Assembly: GCA_021325295.1 (NCBI GenBank)
Contig: JAJPHM010000025.1
Location: 1-64,000, forward strand
DNA: 64,000 bases
Direction: 5' to 3'
From: Nitrososphaeraceae archaeon
GTDB lineage: Archaea; Thermoproteota; Nitrososphaeria; Nitrososphaerales; Nitrososphaeraceae
Part shown: piece by piece, positions 32,579 through 41,171 of the stretch
Numbering within the stretch: the first letter of the stretch is position 1
Layout: each line of letters begins with the position of its first letter
Notes under the pieces: model-generated
Database searches by the model: none
What the model was told of the DNA's origin: nothing
Seen by the model: only the letters and a program-made list of their open reading frames with translations
Translations under genes and position numbers: made by a program

Positions 32579-32959
32579 TTGTCTTCATAGCATTCTTCCG
32601 GCTCTTAACTTAACCGCCACCTCTGGCCAAGTATGTGATGAACCGTATTCTGTGTGCCTCCATATTGATATACAATAGGAACATAATCTCGGCCCAGAAA
32701 AACTCTCTATTGAAGCGCTATTACATGCTCGCCGCGAGCAACCGTAGAACTATTGCGTTATGCGACCATTTACGAGATGACTTATGCACAAAAGGAGAGT
32801 CATTTAGGATTACACCCAATAAAACATCTTAATTCCATAATAAGCAGCCTTGGCAAGGCTCTATCTTATGCCATTCCAATATGGCACGGTAAGACGTAAT
32901 CCAAGGTTCAGCAAAAGTAGAATACCTTTATTATCGCAAAGCCCGGATAGCATTGCCAT
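32579..32959. other. Intergenic region before DUF3800 gene
   Basis: About 380 bases; a 65-residue frame at 32635-32832 (plus) shows no recognisable motif and unusual composition. Another frame of the same DNA gives EHNLGPEKLSIEALLHARRE, a more protein-like piece, but with stop codons before and after. I see no intact gene. Confidence 0.35.
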
Positions 32960-33652
32960 TTGCCAGTAGCCAATGTTTTTATGGATGAAGCAGGCGATTT
33001 GGGTTTTTCTTTTCGCTCATCGCAATCTTATGTCATTGGTTATGTCATAACTACCTCACATACCCCTCATTTTATCAGAAATAAGTGTTGTAGACTATTA
33101 CGCAAGGTGAACAGTCGACTCAAGAATAACAAAAAGATATCCGAGTTCAAGTTCTCTGTAGATTCAGACTATACACGATTAAAATTCTGTAATCTGATAA
33201 GCTCATTGGGTATAGATGCAGGCGTAATTGCGATAAGAAAGGATAGTGTTAAAGATGGCCTGAAAACGGAACCAAACATACTCTACAACTATCTTACTGT
33301 CCACCATGTCGTGCCAGTAATTATCAGAAATTATCTGAAGTCCACTATGCCAGTGAATAGGATCAGATTCAAGATAGATAAAAGCCTGTCAAGGGTTAAT
33401 CAAGACAAATTCAACTACTATTTTGAAAACGAAATTTCTTTTATAAGGCGGAGAGAAGGGTTCAAGGCTGATGTTTTGGCAGAGATCGACCATGAAAATT
33501 CTCACAATGATGTGTGTCTGCAAATTGCAGACTATATTGCTGGCTCTGTATTCCGACGGATAGAGCACTTGGACAGCAAGTTCTATGATATCATAAAAAA
33601 TAAAATTAAATACCGAGAGAAATGGGACTGGAATGAAAAATTTACTTGGTGA
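32960..33652 (+). CDS. DUF3800 domain protein (RNase H-like fold)
   Basis: A 230-residue protein starting at TTG 32960. The N-terminal strand VFMDEAGDLGFSF with its Asp-Glu and the C-terminal CLQIADYIAGSVFRR are the signature parts of DUF3800, a family predicted to have an RNase H-like fold with acidic active-site residues and often found in mobile or defence-related neighbourhoods. Other acidic residues lie in VLAEIDHENSHND. Enzymatic activity is inferred from fold only. Basic, AT-rich codons suggest a horizontally acquired gene. Confidence 0.8.
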   Translation: MPVANVFMDEAGDLGFSFRSSQSYVIGYVITTSHTPHFIRNKCCRLLRKVNSRLKNNKKISEFKFSVDSDYTRLKFCNLISSLGIDAGVIAIRKDSVKDGLKTEPNILYNYLTVHHVVPVIIRNYLKSTMPVNRIRFKIDKSLSRVNQDKFNYYFENEISFIRRREGFKADVLAEIDHENSHNDVCLQIADYIAGSVFRRIEHLDSKFYDIIKNKIKYREKWDWNEKFTW

Positions 33653-33915
33653 CTCTGGCCCTACTTGTCCCATCCCGTTCCACGGGCATCATTCGTTCGG
33701 GCTAGCTCCTACTGCGAGGCAGCAGGACTTATTCACCAAAAGAAAATTGAAGCACTAGTTATATAACCTTTGAGGAAGATGGCTCCCTTAATACAGGTCA
33801 CCTTATGTCACTTTAAGTATCATTCATAGCTCATGAGGCCGCTTTTTGCACTTCAATGGTAGGTCTGCAGTCCTTTGGTGACCCAGACGTGTTCAATGTT
33901 TTTAGCTAGCAGCAT

Positions 33916-35508
33916 TCAGAACGAAAACTTGGGCTCGTATCTTCCAAATACGGCCCGCAGTGTTCCGCTGATCTCGCCCAGAGTGGCATAGCTTTTCACA
34001 GCCTGCACAATAAGGGGCATCAGGTTCTCTTGGCCCTCTGCAGCCTTTTGCAGCGCAGAGAGAGCGTGGTCTACCTTGGTTCTGTCCCTTGAATTTTTCA
34101 TTTCGCGCAGCCGAGCTATCTGCCTCTGTTCAAGCTCAAGGTCTATCTTGTTGAGCTTGGGCTCTACATCGTGAGGGTCCTGGAACTTGTTGACTCCCAC
34201 TATAACCCGCTTGTTTTCGTCTATCTCTTTCTTTAGCCTGTAGGCGTTGTTTCTAATCTCTTCCTGGAAAAAGCCCTTCTCCACTGCCGCAAGAGCGCCT
34301 CCCATCCGGTCTATCTTTTTCAGATATCGTGCCACCTCTTCCTCTATCCTTCCTGTCAGGTATTCTACATAATACGACCCTGCCAGCGGATCCACAGTCT
34401 TTGTAACGCCAGTCTCCATGGCAATTATCTGCTGGGTTCTGAGGGCTATCTTGACAGACTCTTCTGTCGGCAGCGCCAGAGCCTCGTCCCTTGAATTTGT
34501 ATGGAGAGACTGGCATCCTCCCAGAACTGCTGCAAGTGCCTCAAGTGTCACCCTCACTACATTGTTGTCCACCTGCTGCGCAGTCAGCGATTCGCCGCTT
34601 GTCTGCACATGGAATCTTAAATGCATCGACTTGGCATTCTTGGCGTGGAACCTTTCCTTCATTATCCTGGCATATATCCTCCTTGCGGCCCGGAACTTGG
34701 CAACCTCTTCAAAAAACTCCATGGTACAGCAAAAGAAAAATGAAAGCCGTGGTGCGAAACTGTCTACCTTCAGCCCACGGTCAACGCAGGTTTCAATGTA
34801 TTCAATTGCGTTTGCAAACGTAAACGCAAGCTCCTGCACAGCATTGCAACCAGCTTCGCGCATATGGTACCCGGATATGCTGATAGGGTACCACTGCGGG
34901 ACGCTCTTTGAGCAGTATTCAATCATGTCGCCTATTAGCCTAATCGACGGCTTTGGCGGGTAGATGTAGGTGTTTCTTGCAATGTATTCTTTCAGTATGT
35001 CGTTCTGCGTTGTTCCTCTCAGCTCCGCAGGAGAGACGCCCTGCGACTCTGCAACTGCAATGTAAAGCGACAAAAGCGTAGAAGCAGTCGAATTGATGGT
35101 CATCGACGTGCTCACCTTGCCAAGTGGGATGCTGTCAAAGCAGGTCATCATGTCCTTTATCGAGCTGATGGCGACACCTGTCCTTCCCACTTCGCCTTCA
35201 GACTGCGGGTCGTCTGAATCCCTCCCTGTCTGGGTTGGAAGGTCAAACGCCAAAGATAGCCCGGTCTGACCGTGCTCAAGCAAAAACTTGAACCTCTTGT
35301 TGGTCTCCTCTGCAGTACCAAAGCCGCTGTACTGCCTCATGGTCCAGAGCCTTTCCCGGTACATGCTCGGGTACAACCCTCTTGTAAATGGAAACTTGCC
35401 TGGCTCCTCGCCATCAACATTGAACTTGGCCAGATCCTTCTTTGAATATGTCCTCTTTACCGGCAGGCCAGAATCGGTCTTGACAGTTTCATTTGAATTT
35501 GATGCCAC
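33916..35508 (-). CDS. mcmA1: Methylmalonyl-CoA mutase, large (catalytic) subunit
   Basis: A 530-residue catalytic TIM-barrel subunit of the cobalamin-dependent mutase converting (R)-methylmalonyl-CoA to succinyl-CoA. The signature PGKFPFTRGLYPSMYRERLWTMRQYSG lies near residues 36-62, and SLAFDLPTQTGRDSDDP, TMTINSTAS-type and CQSLHTNSRDEALALPTE follow. The B12-binding domain is a separate protein, encoded at 37865, which is normal in archaea. In Thaumarchaeota this step belongs to the 3-hydroxypropionate/4-hydroxybutyrate CO2-fixation cycle. It follows meaB by 18 bases on the same strand, so the two form an operon. Confidence 0.95.
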   Translation of the reverse strand: MASNSNETVKTDSGLPVKRTYSKKDLAKFNVDGEEPGKFPFTRGLYPSMYRERLWTMRQYSGFGTAEETNKRFKFLLEHGQTGLSLAFDLPTQTGRDSDDPQSEGEVGRTGVAISSIKDMMTCFDSIPLGKVSTSMTINSTASTLLSLYIAVAESQGVSPAELRGTTQNDILKEYIARNTYIYPPKPSIRLIGDMIEYCSKSVPQWYPISISGYHMREAGCNAVQELAFTFANAIEYIETCVDRGLKVDSFAPRLSFFFCCTMEFFEEVAKFRAARRIYARIMKERFHAKNAKSMHLRFHVQTSGESLTAQQVDNNVVRVTLEALAAVLGGCQSLHTNSRDEALALPTEESVKIALRTQQIIAMETGVTKTVDPLAGSYYVEYLTGRIEEEVARYLKKIDRMGGALAAVEKGFFQEEIRNNAYRLKKEIDENKRVIVGVNKFQDPHDVEPKLNKIDLELEQRQIARLREMKNSRDRTKVDHALSALQKAAEGQENLMPLIVQAVKSYATLGEISGTLRAVFGRYEPKFSF

Positions 35509-35526
35509 TTTACATTCCTCTCCCTG

Positions 35527-36453
35527 CTACTGCTTTAACAAAATCGCAGCCAGCTGCTCTGCAGCCATGTACGGATCCATCTCTTTTCTTGCCAGCTTGT
35601 CCATAAATTCCCTGTATTTATCTTGCTGCCCAAGCATGACAGAGACTCTCTGTTCTACAATATTTAAAACCATATCTTTAAGCTCAGACTCTAGCATCTT
35701 TTTCTCTCTTTCTTTGTAATTAATCCTTCCTCCCTTGAGCAGCTTGTCGATGGTCTGGGCAAGCTCCTTTATCCCGCTTCCGGTCTTGGTTGACGTTCTG
35801 AGGACGGCAGGCTTTCTTTCAGTGTCGCCTATCATGTCCTTGATTATATTGTAAAGCACGCCAGAGCCGTCAAGGTCTGACTTGTTGACCACATAAATAT
35901 CGCCAATTTCTGTCAGCCCAGCCTTTACAGCCTGTATGTTATCGCCCGTATTTGGAGTAAACAGCACTACAGTCAGGTTCACCACTTTTGATATTTCCAC
36001 TTCAAGCTGCCCTGCGCCGACGCTTTCAACCAGAACAAGGTCATACCCGGCAGCATCAAGCACCCTTATTGCATTGCGCAGTGACCTTGACACTCCCCCT
36101 ACTGCGCCTCTTGAGGCCATGCTCCTCATGAACACCCTGTCGTTGTCAAGGTTTTCCTGCATCCTCACCCTATCTCCCAGTATAGCTCCGCCAGTAAGCG
36201 GGCTTGTGGGGTCTACTGCCAGAACAGCCACTTTATACCCTAGGGCTTGGCAGGCAGGGATCAGTTTGCCTATAAGCGAGCTTTTGCCTGCGCCTCCAGG
36301 GCCTGTTACGCCTACCGTCCTAGCTTTGCCTGTCTTGGCGAATATCTGGCGTATAATTTCCCGCGACTCTGGCTCGTCATTATCCACAATCGAGATTGCC
36401 CTTGCCAGCGAGCGCCTTTCTCCTTCAAATAGGCCTTTTACTATGGGATGCAA
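35527..36453 (-). CDS. meaB: MeaB/ArgK-type GTPase, mutase chaperone
   Basis: A 308-residue G3E-type P-loop GTPase that protects and reloads methylmalonyl-CoA mutase with adenosylcobalamin. The Walker A GPGGAGKSS is at residues 51-59, the switch region with DPTSPLTGGAILGDR follows, VESVGAGQLEVE is the DxxG-like segment with Glu, and NKSDLDG is the guanine specificity motif near 190. Located directly upstream of mcmA1, as often seen. ATG at 36453. Cytoplasmic dimer. Confidence 0.94.
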   Translation of the reverse strand: MHPIVKGLFEGERRSLARAISIVDNDEPESREIIRQIFAKTGKARTVGVTGPGGAGKSSLIGKLIPACQALGYKVAVLAVDPTSPLTGGAILGDRVRMQENLDNDRVFMRSMASRGAVGGVSRSLRNAIRVLDAAGYDLVLVESVGAGQLEVEISKVVNLTVVLFTPNTGDNIQAVKAGLTEIGDIYVVNKSDLDGSGVLYNIIKDMIGDTERKPAVLRTSTKTGSGIKELAQTIDKLLKGGRINYKEREKKMLESELKDMVLNIVEQRVSVMLGQQDKYREFMDKLARKEMDPYMAAEQLAAILLKQ

Positions 36454-36716
36454 ATGAATTCATACATGCTGAGGCTCCATTTATTAATAGATCGTAAAGG
36501 CATTGTAGTCTTGTGATTATCAAAAGTAATTTACACTGAGCTTGGTGGCGCTCACTTTTTGGGGGAAACTTGCTAGAGGTTTGCTCTATCTCTCCTGTGC
36601 CCAGCAATTATTTTTTTAGAAAAGCCGTATACTTTTGGTCTTTGCTTCTTGACTTCTGAAAGTGATGGTAACTTGACGATTCTCTTCTTGCTGTGTGGAA
36701 TGTAAAAACAGCTAAT
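36454..36716. other. Promoter region of meaB-mcmA1
   Basis: About 260 bases between the meaB start and the short RHH gene. TATA-like AATTATTTTTTTAGAAAAGCC near 36605-36625 on the plus strand. No reading frame is convincing. Contains the meaB upstream region. Confidence 0.35.
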
Positions 36717-36863
36717 CTAGTCAGTCGAAATATAAAATTCAAGTGCTTCGCTCACCACTTTACTTAGCTTTCTGTTTCGAAAAGATTCCTTGAGAACTGC
36801 CTTTAGTGACTCGTCGATACAGACTATGAGTTTTGCGACCGTAAGGTAATGTAAAGTAAACAA
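36717..36863 (-). CDS. Short ribbon-helix-helix-like protein (orphan antitoxin)
   Basis: A 48-residue frame ending TAG at 36717-36719. It reads VAKLIVCIDESLKAVLKESFRNRKLSKVVSEALEFYISTD after a start region that needs TTG at 36861-36863. The strand LIVCIDE, helix ESLKAVLKES and second helix RKLSKVVSEALEF fit a ribbon-helix-helix DNA-binding domain, often an antitoxin. No partner toxin is next to it. It is short and begins with a non-ATG codon, so the start is uncertain. Confidence 0.5.
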   Translation of the reverse strand: MFTLHYLTVAKLIVCIDESLKAVLKESFRNRKLSKVVSEALEFYISTD

Positions 36864-37089
36864 ATTGTCATTTACAAATATCGTCGTATGAGCACTGGTT
36901 CTTTTTGTCGTCAGATCCGATTAAGGCACAGATACAATTTACTTACATCAACCCAAGAATATTCTTTCATATTGTGGCATACCATGCATGACATAGAATA
37001 ATGGCTATAACTTACAACAGATTTTCGTTAATTGAACTCGCTAATTTAAACCAGCAATACTTAATTGTAAGAAACTTCTTACATCATCT

Positions 37090-37356
37090 GTGACCTTAGA
37101 GATTAGAACTACAAAGGTATGAGACAAGGGTCAAGTTGCTATTCCAACGGAATTTCAGAGAAAAATGGGCCTCAAGAAAGAAGACAATGTAGTCTTGATG
37201 TTAAGGGATGGAAACTTGGTACTTCAAAAATCTGATAAAGTAGCCAAGAAGCTTGAAAAAGAGTTTGAACATATTCAGATCATGTCTGAGAGTTCTCTAA
37301 AGAAGATCTGGAGCAACAAGAAAGACGATATCTGGAACGAATACCTGAAGGAATAG
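37090..37356 (+). pseudogene. MazE/AbrB-like antitoxin with in-frame TGA
   Basis: A frame beginning GTG 37090 encodes TLEIRTTKV, then TGA at 37120-37122 (codon 11), then DKGQVAIPTEFQRKMGLK and on to a charged C-terminus ending in TAG. Bridging the TGA gives a complete AbrB hairpin domain (KGQVAIPTEFQRKMG). Family members often have Ser or Thr at the TGA codon, and a single C to G change of TCA would create it. The remaining ATG at 37165 would lack the first strands. So this is probably an inactive antitoxin gene. It is followed by the toxin frame after four bases. Confidence 0.7.
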
Positions 37357-37360
37357 ATCA

Positions 37361-37702
37361 ATGGTATCCCAGCGTGATCTGGTACTTGTGCCTTGGCCGT
37401 TTTGAAACACCACCGGGACAAAGGTAAGGCTGGTTATTGTTATATCAAATGAAAAATATAACACAAGCTTTGATGATTTTATCGGAGTTGCAGTCACATC
37501 AAACACTGAGTTACGCGATCACACTATCCCATTGACTGATAGCGAACTCGAGACAGGCAAAATGAAAGTACAAAGTGTAATCAAGGTTGATTACATCTCT
37601 AGCATGGATCAATCTCTTGTCCAGAAAAAAATCGGGAGAATAACAAAACAATCCTTTGCAAACATTATCAAAGAATTGATGCTTATCCTGAACGAACAAT
37701 AA
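37361..37702 (+). pseudogene. MazF/PemK-like toxin with in-frame TGA
   Basis: From ATG 37361 the frame reads RDLVLVPWPF, TGA at 37403-37405 (codon 15), then NTTGTKVRLVIVISNEKYN and on for about 100 codons to TAA 37700-37702. Read through, it is a 113-residue MazF/PemK-type endoribonuclease: the family starts GDIVLVPFPFTD and later VRPVLVIS, and here PWPF*NTTGTKVRLVIVIS aligns. The TGA replaces a position that is usually Ser, Thr or Asp. With the interrupted antitoxin directly upstream, the pair seems inactivated together. Stop-codon readthrough cannot be excluded. Confidence 0.7.
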
Positions 37703-37864
37703 CCATCAACTATTGTTCCAACCTGACAATAAATCTACCCAGAAAGTCAGTTGGTCATGGAGAACAGGTTGGCATGTGTTTGTATTGTATTAATAACTGA
37801 CAATCCTTTATTTTCAGCCGAAAACGAATAAATATTTTTAAACAAATCAATCATTTGCTTTACC

Positions 37865-38308
37865 ATGTCTTCAGCTTCAGCGCAGCAGCAACAGCAACAG
37901 AAAAGGCCCATCAGAATACTGGTCTCCAAGCTTGGCCTCGATGGCCATGACAGGGGTGCCCTTGTTCTCTGCAGAGCCTTCAGAGACGCAGGAATGGAAG
38001 TCATTTACTCGGGACTGTTCTGCACTCCAGAGCAGGTTGCAAACATGGCAATAGACGAAGATGTCGACGTTGTTGCATTGAGCCTGCTAAATGGTGCCCA
38101 CCTCACACTCTTTCCCAAAGTGGCAAAGCTTTTGAAAGAAAAGGGAGCTGACGACATACTAATAGTCGGCGGAGGCATCATACCTGAAAGCGACAGAAAA
38201 GAGCTGGAAAAAAGCGGAGTTACCGGAAATTTTGGTCCAGGCACTGCTCTTCCTACGATAATTGACCATATCCTGAAAAATGTAAAGAAAGGAAGGACTG
38301 GTCAGTAG
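37865..38308 (+). CDS. mcmA2: Methylmalonyl-CoA mutase, B12-binding (small) subunit
   Basis: A 147-residue cobalamin-binding domain that pairs with the catalytic subunit. The adenosylcobalamin motif DGHDRG is at residues 26-31 with H28 the Co ligand, followed by the Ser-Leu region VVALSLLNGAH and GGGIIPESD in the Rossmann-like fold. The first about 12 residues (SSASAQQQQQQ) are a low-complexity Gln-rich tail. ATG at 37865 with a TATA-like AAATATTTTTAAACAA upstream. Lies on the opposite strand to mcmA1-meaB, separated by the interrupted TA pair. Confidence 0.95.
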   Translation: MSSASAQQQQQQKRPIRILVSKLGLDGHDRGALVLCRAFRDAGMEVIYSGLFCTPEQVANMAIDEDVDVVALSLLNGAHLTLFPKVAKLLKEKGADDILIVGGGIIPESDRKELEKSGVTGNFGPGTALPTIIDHILKNVKKGRTGQ

Positions 38309-38326
38309 GCAGGCAACAAGTCTGGC

Positions 38327-39337
38327 CTAGACGTGCTCTGCATTTGGCCACATCATTTTGCGCATTTCCTTGCCTACAACTTCTATCTGGTGGTTTTCAA
38401 TTTCCTTCATAAACCGCGCAAACGAGTTCTTGCCGTCTTTTTTGTAGACACTTACCCACTCGTCTGCAAACTGGCCTGACTGGATATCTTTGAGCACCTC
38501 TTTCATCTTCCTTTTTGCTTCCTTGTCGACCACTCTTGGCCCTCTGGTAAGCCCGCCGTACCTTGCTGTTTCACTTACGCGGTTGTACATCCCGGTGATG
38601 CCGTATTTCTGGATAAGGTCAACAATCAGCTTGAGCTCATGGAGGCATTCAAAGTATGCAACCTCCGGCTGGTATCCTGCCTCGACCAGTGTCTCGAATG
38701 CATTCATTACAAGCGAATGAGCCCCGCCACAGAGGTCGACCTGCTCTCCAAACCAGTCAGTCTCTACTTCCTCTTTGAATGTCGTCTGGAGCACTCCCGG
38801 CCTTGTGCTTCCGATTCCTTTCGCAAGGGCAAGCACCCTGTCCCATGCCTTGCCTGTAAAGTCCTGGTAAACAGCAACCAGAGATGGTGTGCCAAAGCCT
38901 TCCAGAAACAATTCCCTTACCCTCTGGCCAGGGCCCTTTGGTGCAACCATTACAACATCCACATTTTTAGGCGGAACTATCCACTTCCAGTGTATTGCTG
39001 CAGCGTGAGAAAAGCTCAGCGCCTTTCCTTCTTTCATCTGCTCGGCGATCTGCTTTCTATAAGTTTCAGCCTGCTCCATGTCGGGGATAAGGATATGGAT
39101 AATATCTGCCTGCTTTGCGGCCTCAGATACACCCATCACAGTGTGGCCGTCGTCTTCGGCCAGCTTCCATGTCTTACCTGTTCCATCTTTTCTCAACCCA
39201 ACGATAACCTTCAGCCCAGAGTCTTTCATGTTTGAGGCCTGGGCTCTTCCCTGAATACCATAACCGATTACTGCTACAGTCTGCTTTTTTATCGGGTCCA
39301 GCGAGACCTGATTGTCTAGCCATTTTTTTGCGGGCAT
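38327..39337 (-). CDS. ilvC: Ketol-acid reductoisomerase
   Basis: Converts 2-acetolactate or 2-aceto-2-hydroxybutyrate in branched-chain amino acid synthesis, using NADPH and Mg2+. Starting at MPAKKWLDNQ (39337) gives 336 residues, the class I length; an upstream start at 39442 would add a basic 35-residue tail not found in the family and would put a likely TATA (TTAATAAT) inside the gene. The Rossmann motif GYGIQGRA, then the metal-binding acidic and Lys-rich C-terminal domain (KHELKLIVDLIQKYG-type ELKLIVDLI) are present. Convergent with the mcmA2 gene; cytoplasmic. Confidence 0.94.
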   Translation of the reverse strand: MPAKKWLDNQVSLDPIKKQTVAVIGYGIQGRAQASNMKDSGLKVIVGLRKDGTGKTWKLAEDDGHTVMGVSEAAKQADIIHILIPDMEQAETYRKQIAEQMKEGKALSFSHAAAIHWKWIVPPKNVDVVMVAPKGPGQRVRELFLEGFGTPSLVAVYQDFTGKAWDRVLALAKGIGSTRPGVLQTTFKEEVETDWFGEQVDLCGGAHSLVMNAFETLVEAGYQPEVAYFECLHELKLIVDLIQKYGITGMYNRVSETARYGGLTRGPRVVDKEAKRKMKEVLKDIQSGQFADEWVSVYKKDGKNSFARFMKEIENHQIEVVGKEMRKMMWPNAEHV

Positions 39338-39480
39338 ACGATAGACAGTCGATGGGTGGCCAGTATTATTAATTGTGCGTTGGATTTTGCGCTCTTCTTT
39401 CTTTTCATTTTTTACTGGACTTGATGCATCGTAACATCTCATTTAATAATCCCGCCTTCATTCGGTTCTTGTCTGCGTAA

Positions 39481-40260
39481 ATGAAGATAAGCTACGAGCT
39501 CAACCCTCCAAAAATTGTGAAAGGGGAGCGCTTTGACATTGACCAGCTATGTCAGGACATGGCAGTTCTGAAGGATAGAGCAGTGCAGATTGCCCGCTAT
39601 GCAGACAGCATCCACCTTACCGATTCTGTCCTTGGTATACCAAGGGTCTCAAGCGTGACTTCTGCAGGGCAGATAATGGAGTCGCTAGAATCTGTCAAGG
39701 CCAAGAATACCAGGATAACGTGTAGCTTAAGGGTAAGGGACCGGAACTTTGTCTCTATCTGCCAGTCTGTTTCTGATGCTATCTTTATCGGCGTTGACGG
39801 CCTGCTTTTGCTCATGGGCGACGAGCCTGCAGACAAGCCTGCCAACTCGGGGCTCAAGCCATCAACCGCAGTCAAGATGCTCCGGCATGAAGGATATGAT
39901 GCAAAAATCAAGCTAAGCCTTTCCGTGCCTGCCAGAATAAAGAATGTGTCGGCTTCGCTGCAGAACAAAATAGCTGCCAGGCCCTATTCCTTTGTGACCC
40001 AGTCGATATCCTCGCTTTCCGACCTTGGCGAAATAGTCGACATCGCCAAGCCTTACTCGATCAGGGTGACGGCGTGCATAATGGTGCCATCAGAGAAGAA
40101 CAGGTACTCGGCTAACATGATAGGGCTTGACTGGAAAGAGTATTCCGGCAGTCCGGTTGATTTTATCAAGCAGGCAGCCAAGACAGCAGACGAAGTTCTG
40201 CTGACGTCTCCCAACAGCTTCAGTTCCGGACTTGAACTCTTGAACGAGTTAAGAAAGTGA
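39481..40260 (+). CDS. Methylenetetrahydrofolate reductase-like protein
   Basis: A 259-residue TIM-barrel protein with ELNPPK at the start in the place of the E-x-PPK motif of MetF-type reductases, MGDEPA near the middle in the place of the flavin-region GDxP signature, and a terminal LLTSPNSFSSGLELL. It is shorter and more diverged than bacterial MetF, fitting a lineage-specific tetrahydrofolate or tetrahydromethanopterin C1-reductase. It could supply methyl groups for the MetH-like enzyme encoded 6 kb on. Starts ATG at 39481; divergent from ilvC. Confidence 0.72.
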   Translation: MKISYELNPPKIVKGERFDIDQLCQDMAVLKDRAVQIARYADSIHLTDSVLGIPRVSSVTSAGQIMESLESVKAKNTRITCSLRVRDRNFVSICQSVSDAIFIGVDGLLLLMGDEPADKPANSGLKPSTAVKMLRHEGYDAKIKLSLSVPARIKNVSASLQNKIAARPYSFVTQSISSLSDLGEIVDIAKPYSIRVTACIMVPSEKNRYSANMIGLDWKEYSGSPVDFIKQAAKTADEVLLTSPNSFSSGLELLNELRK

Positions 40261-40338
40261 GTAAGTAACTGAACTGGACCTTACTCCCAGATGCAGATTC
40301 CTCATAATACAAGCAAGCCTGCAGACAGATATCAGAAT

Positions 40339-40938
40339 TTATCCAGTATGCGGCAGTCGACTTTTTTTCATTATTGTAATAACAATGGTGCTGGCAATTC
40401 CTCCGATTAAAGCCAGCAATGGCAGTGGAAACTCGGGGGTTGTCATACTTTTTGTTGTCCAGTCAGCCACAATTTTGTTCTGCGCGTCAGCCAGCGTCAT
40501 CTGCCCTGAACACACTGCATCATGAAGCGAATTTTCCTCCTGGTCTTTTTCATGCGCTCCATTTGGCAGGTTGTACGGCTCTGGCCAAAGGTTCTTTGTG
40601 TCCCTGGGTGCGCCACCCAGTTCTAGCGGTATCAGATGATCATATTCATAATTGCTTGGCGAATCTGTGTCTCCATACTGTTGCATGCTAGCCAGTTTCA
40701 GAGGCTCAGTATACGACACCGGAGGCCTGACAGTAGCAGTGTAGCCGGGGACACAGATGGTGCTATCAATATTGTTCTGAGTTACGTCAGGGTCAGCCAC
40801 TCCGGGTGTGCAGCTATAGTCTGCCAGGCCGTTAACTGAATGACATACAGAGTCTGTTTGAGAAAATGCCGCAGGGGCTGAAACCATCAGGAAGGTCAAG
40901 GCTGCGCCAATAATAGCAAGGCTAGCAGAATTTGCCAT
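40339..40938 (-). CDS. Secreted HNH-like nuclease with PEF-CTERM-like anchor
   Basis: About 199 residues from ATG 40938 (a longer frame to 40992 exists, but a TATA-like CTTATAGCC lies about 30 bases before 40938). Signal peptide MANSASLAIIGAALTFLMVS is followed by a small Cys-containing segment and the domain YEYDHLIPLELGGAPRD...NLWPEP, typical of HNH-like endonuclease folds (D-H, then GG and NLWP). The C-terminus TTPEFPLPLLALIGGIAST plus a hydrophobic helix and basic end matches a PEF-CTERM-like sorting signal cut by archaeosortase. So the protein is likely exported and processed at the cell surface. Confidence 0.8.
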   Translation of the reverse strand: MANSASLAIIGAALTFLMVSAPAAFSQTDSVCHSVNGLADYSCTPGVADPDVTQNNIDSTICVPGYTATVRPPVSYTEPLKLASMQQYGDTDSPSNYEYDHLIPLELGGAPRDTKNLWPEPYNLPNGAHEKDQEENSLHDAVCSGQMTLADAQNKIVADWTTKSMTTPEFPLPLLALIGGIASTIVITIMKKSRLPHTG

Positions 40939-41171
40939 CGACCTGCCTTGAAATCCTTGGCTATAAGTCAATGCAGAAACAGAGCATAACAAACTGGTAA
41001 ACAGTCTTAGTCTTAGTCCTTCTTGTCATAACATTCCTTTCACGCCATATTATCAGAATCAAGTACGCTTTTCAACAAGCAGGCCGCAGGGCAAGAAACG
41101 AGTTTTTCTTTTTTGGCTTGTGCATACTTGCTTCCTTGCTTGCTTGCCCACCCGTCTATTCTCTTTCCTCT

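Noticed and set aside
32635-32832. 65-codon ORF as toxin partner of the 32408 antitoxin-like gene
   Set aside because: No RelE, ParE or MazF pattern, poor start context and a better protein-like reading in another, broken frame.
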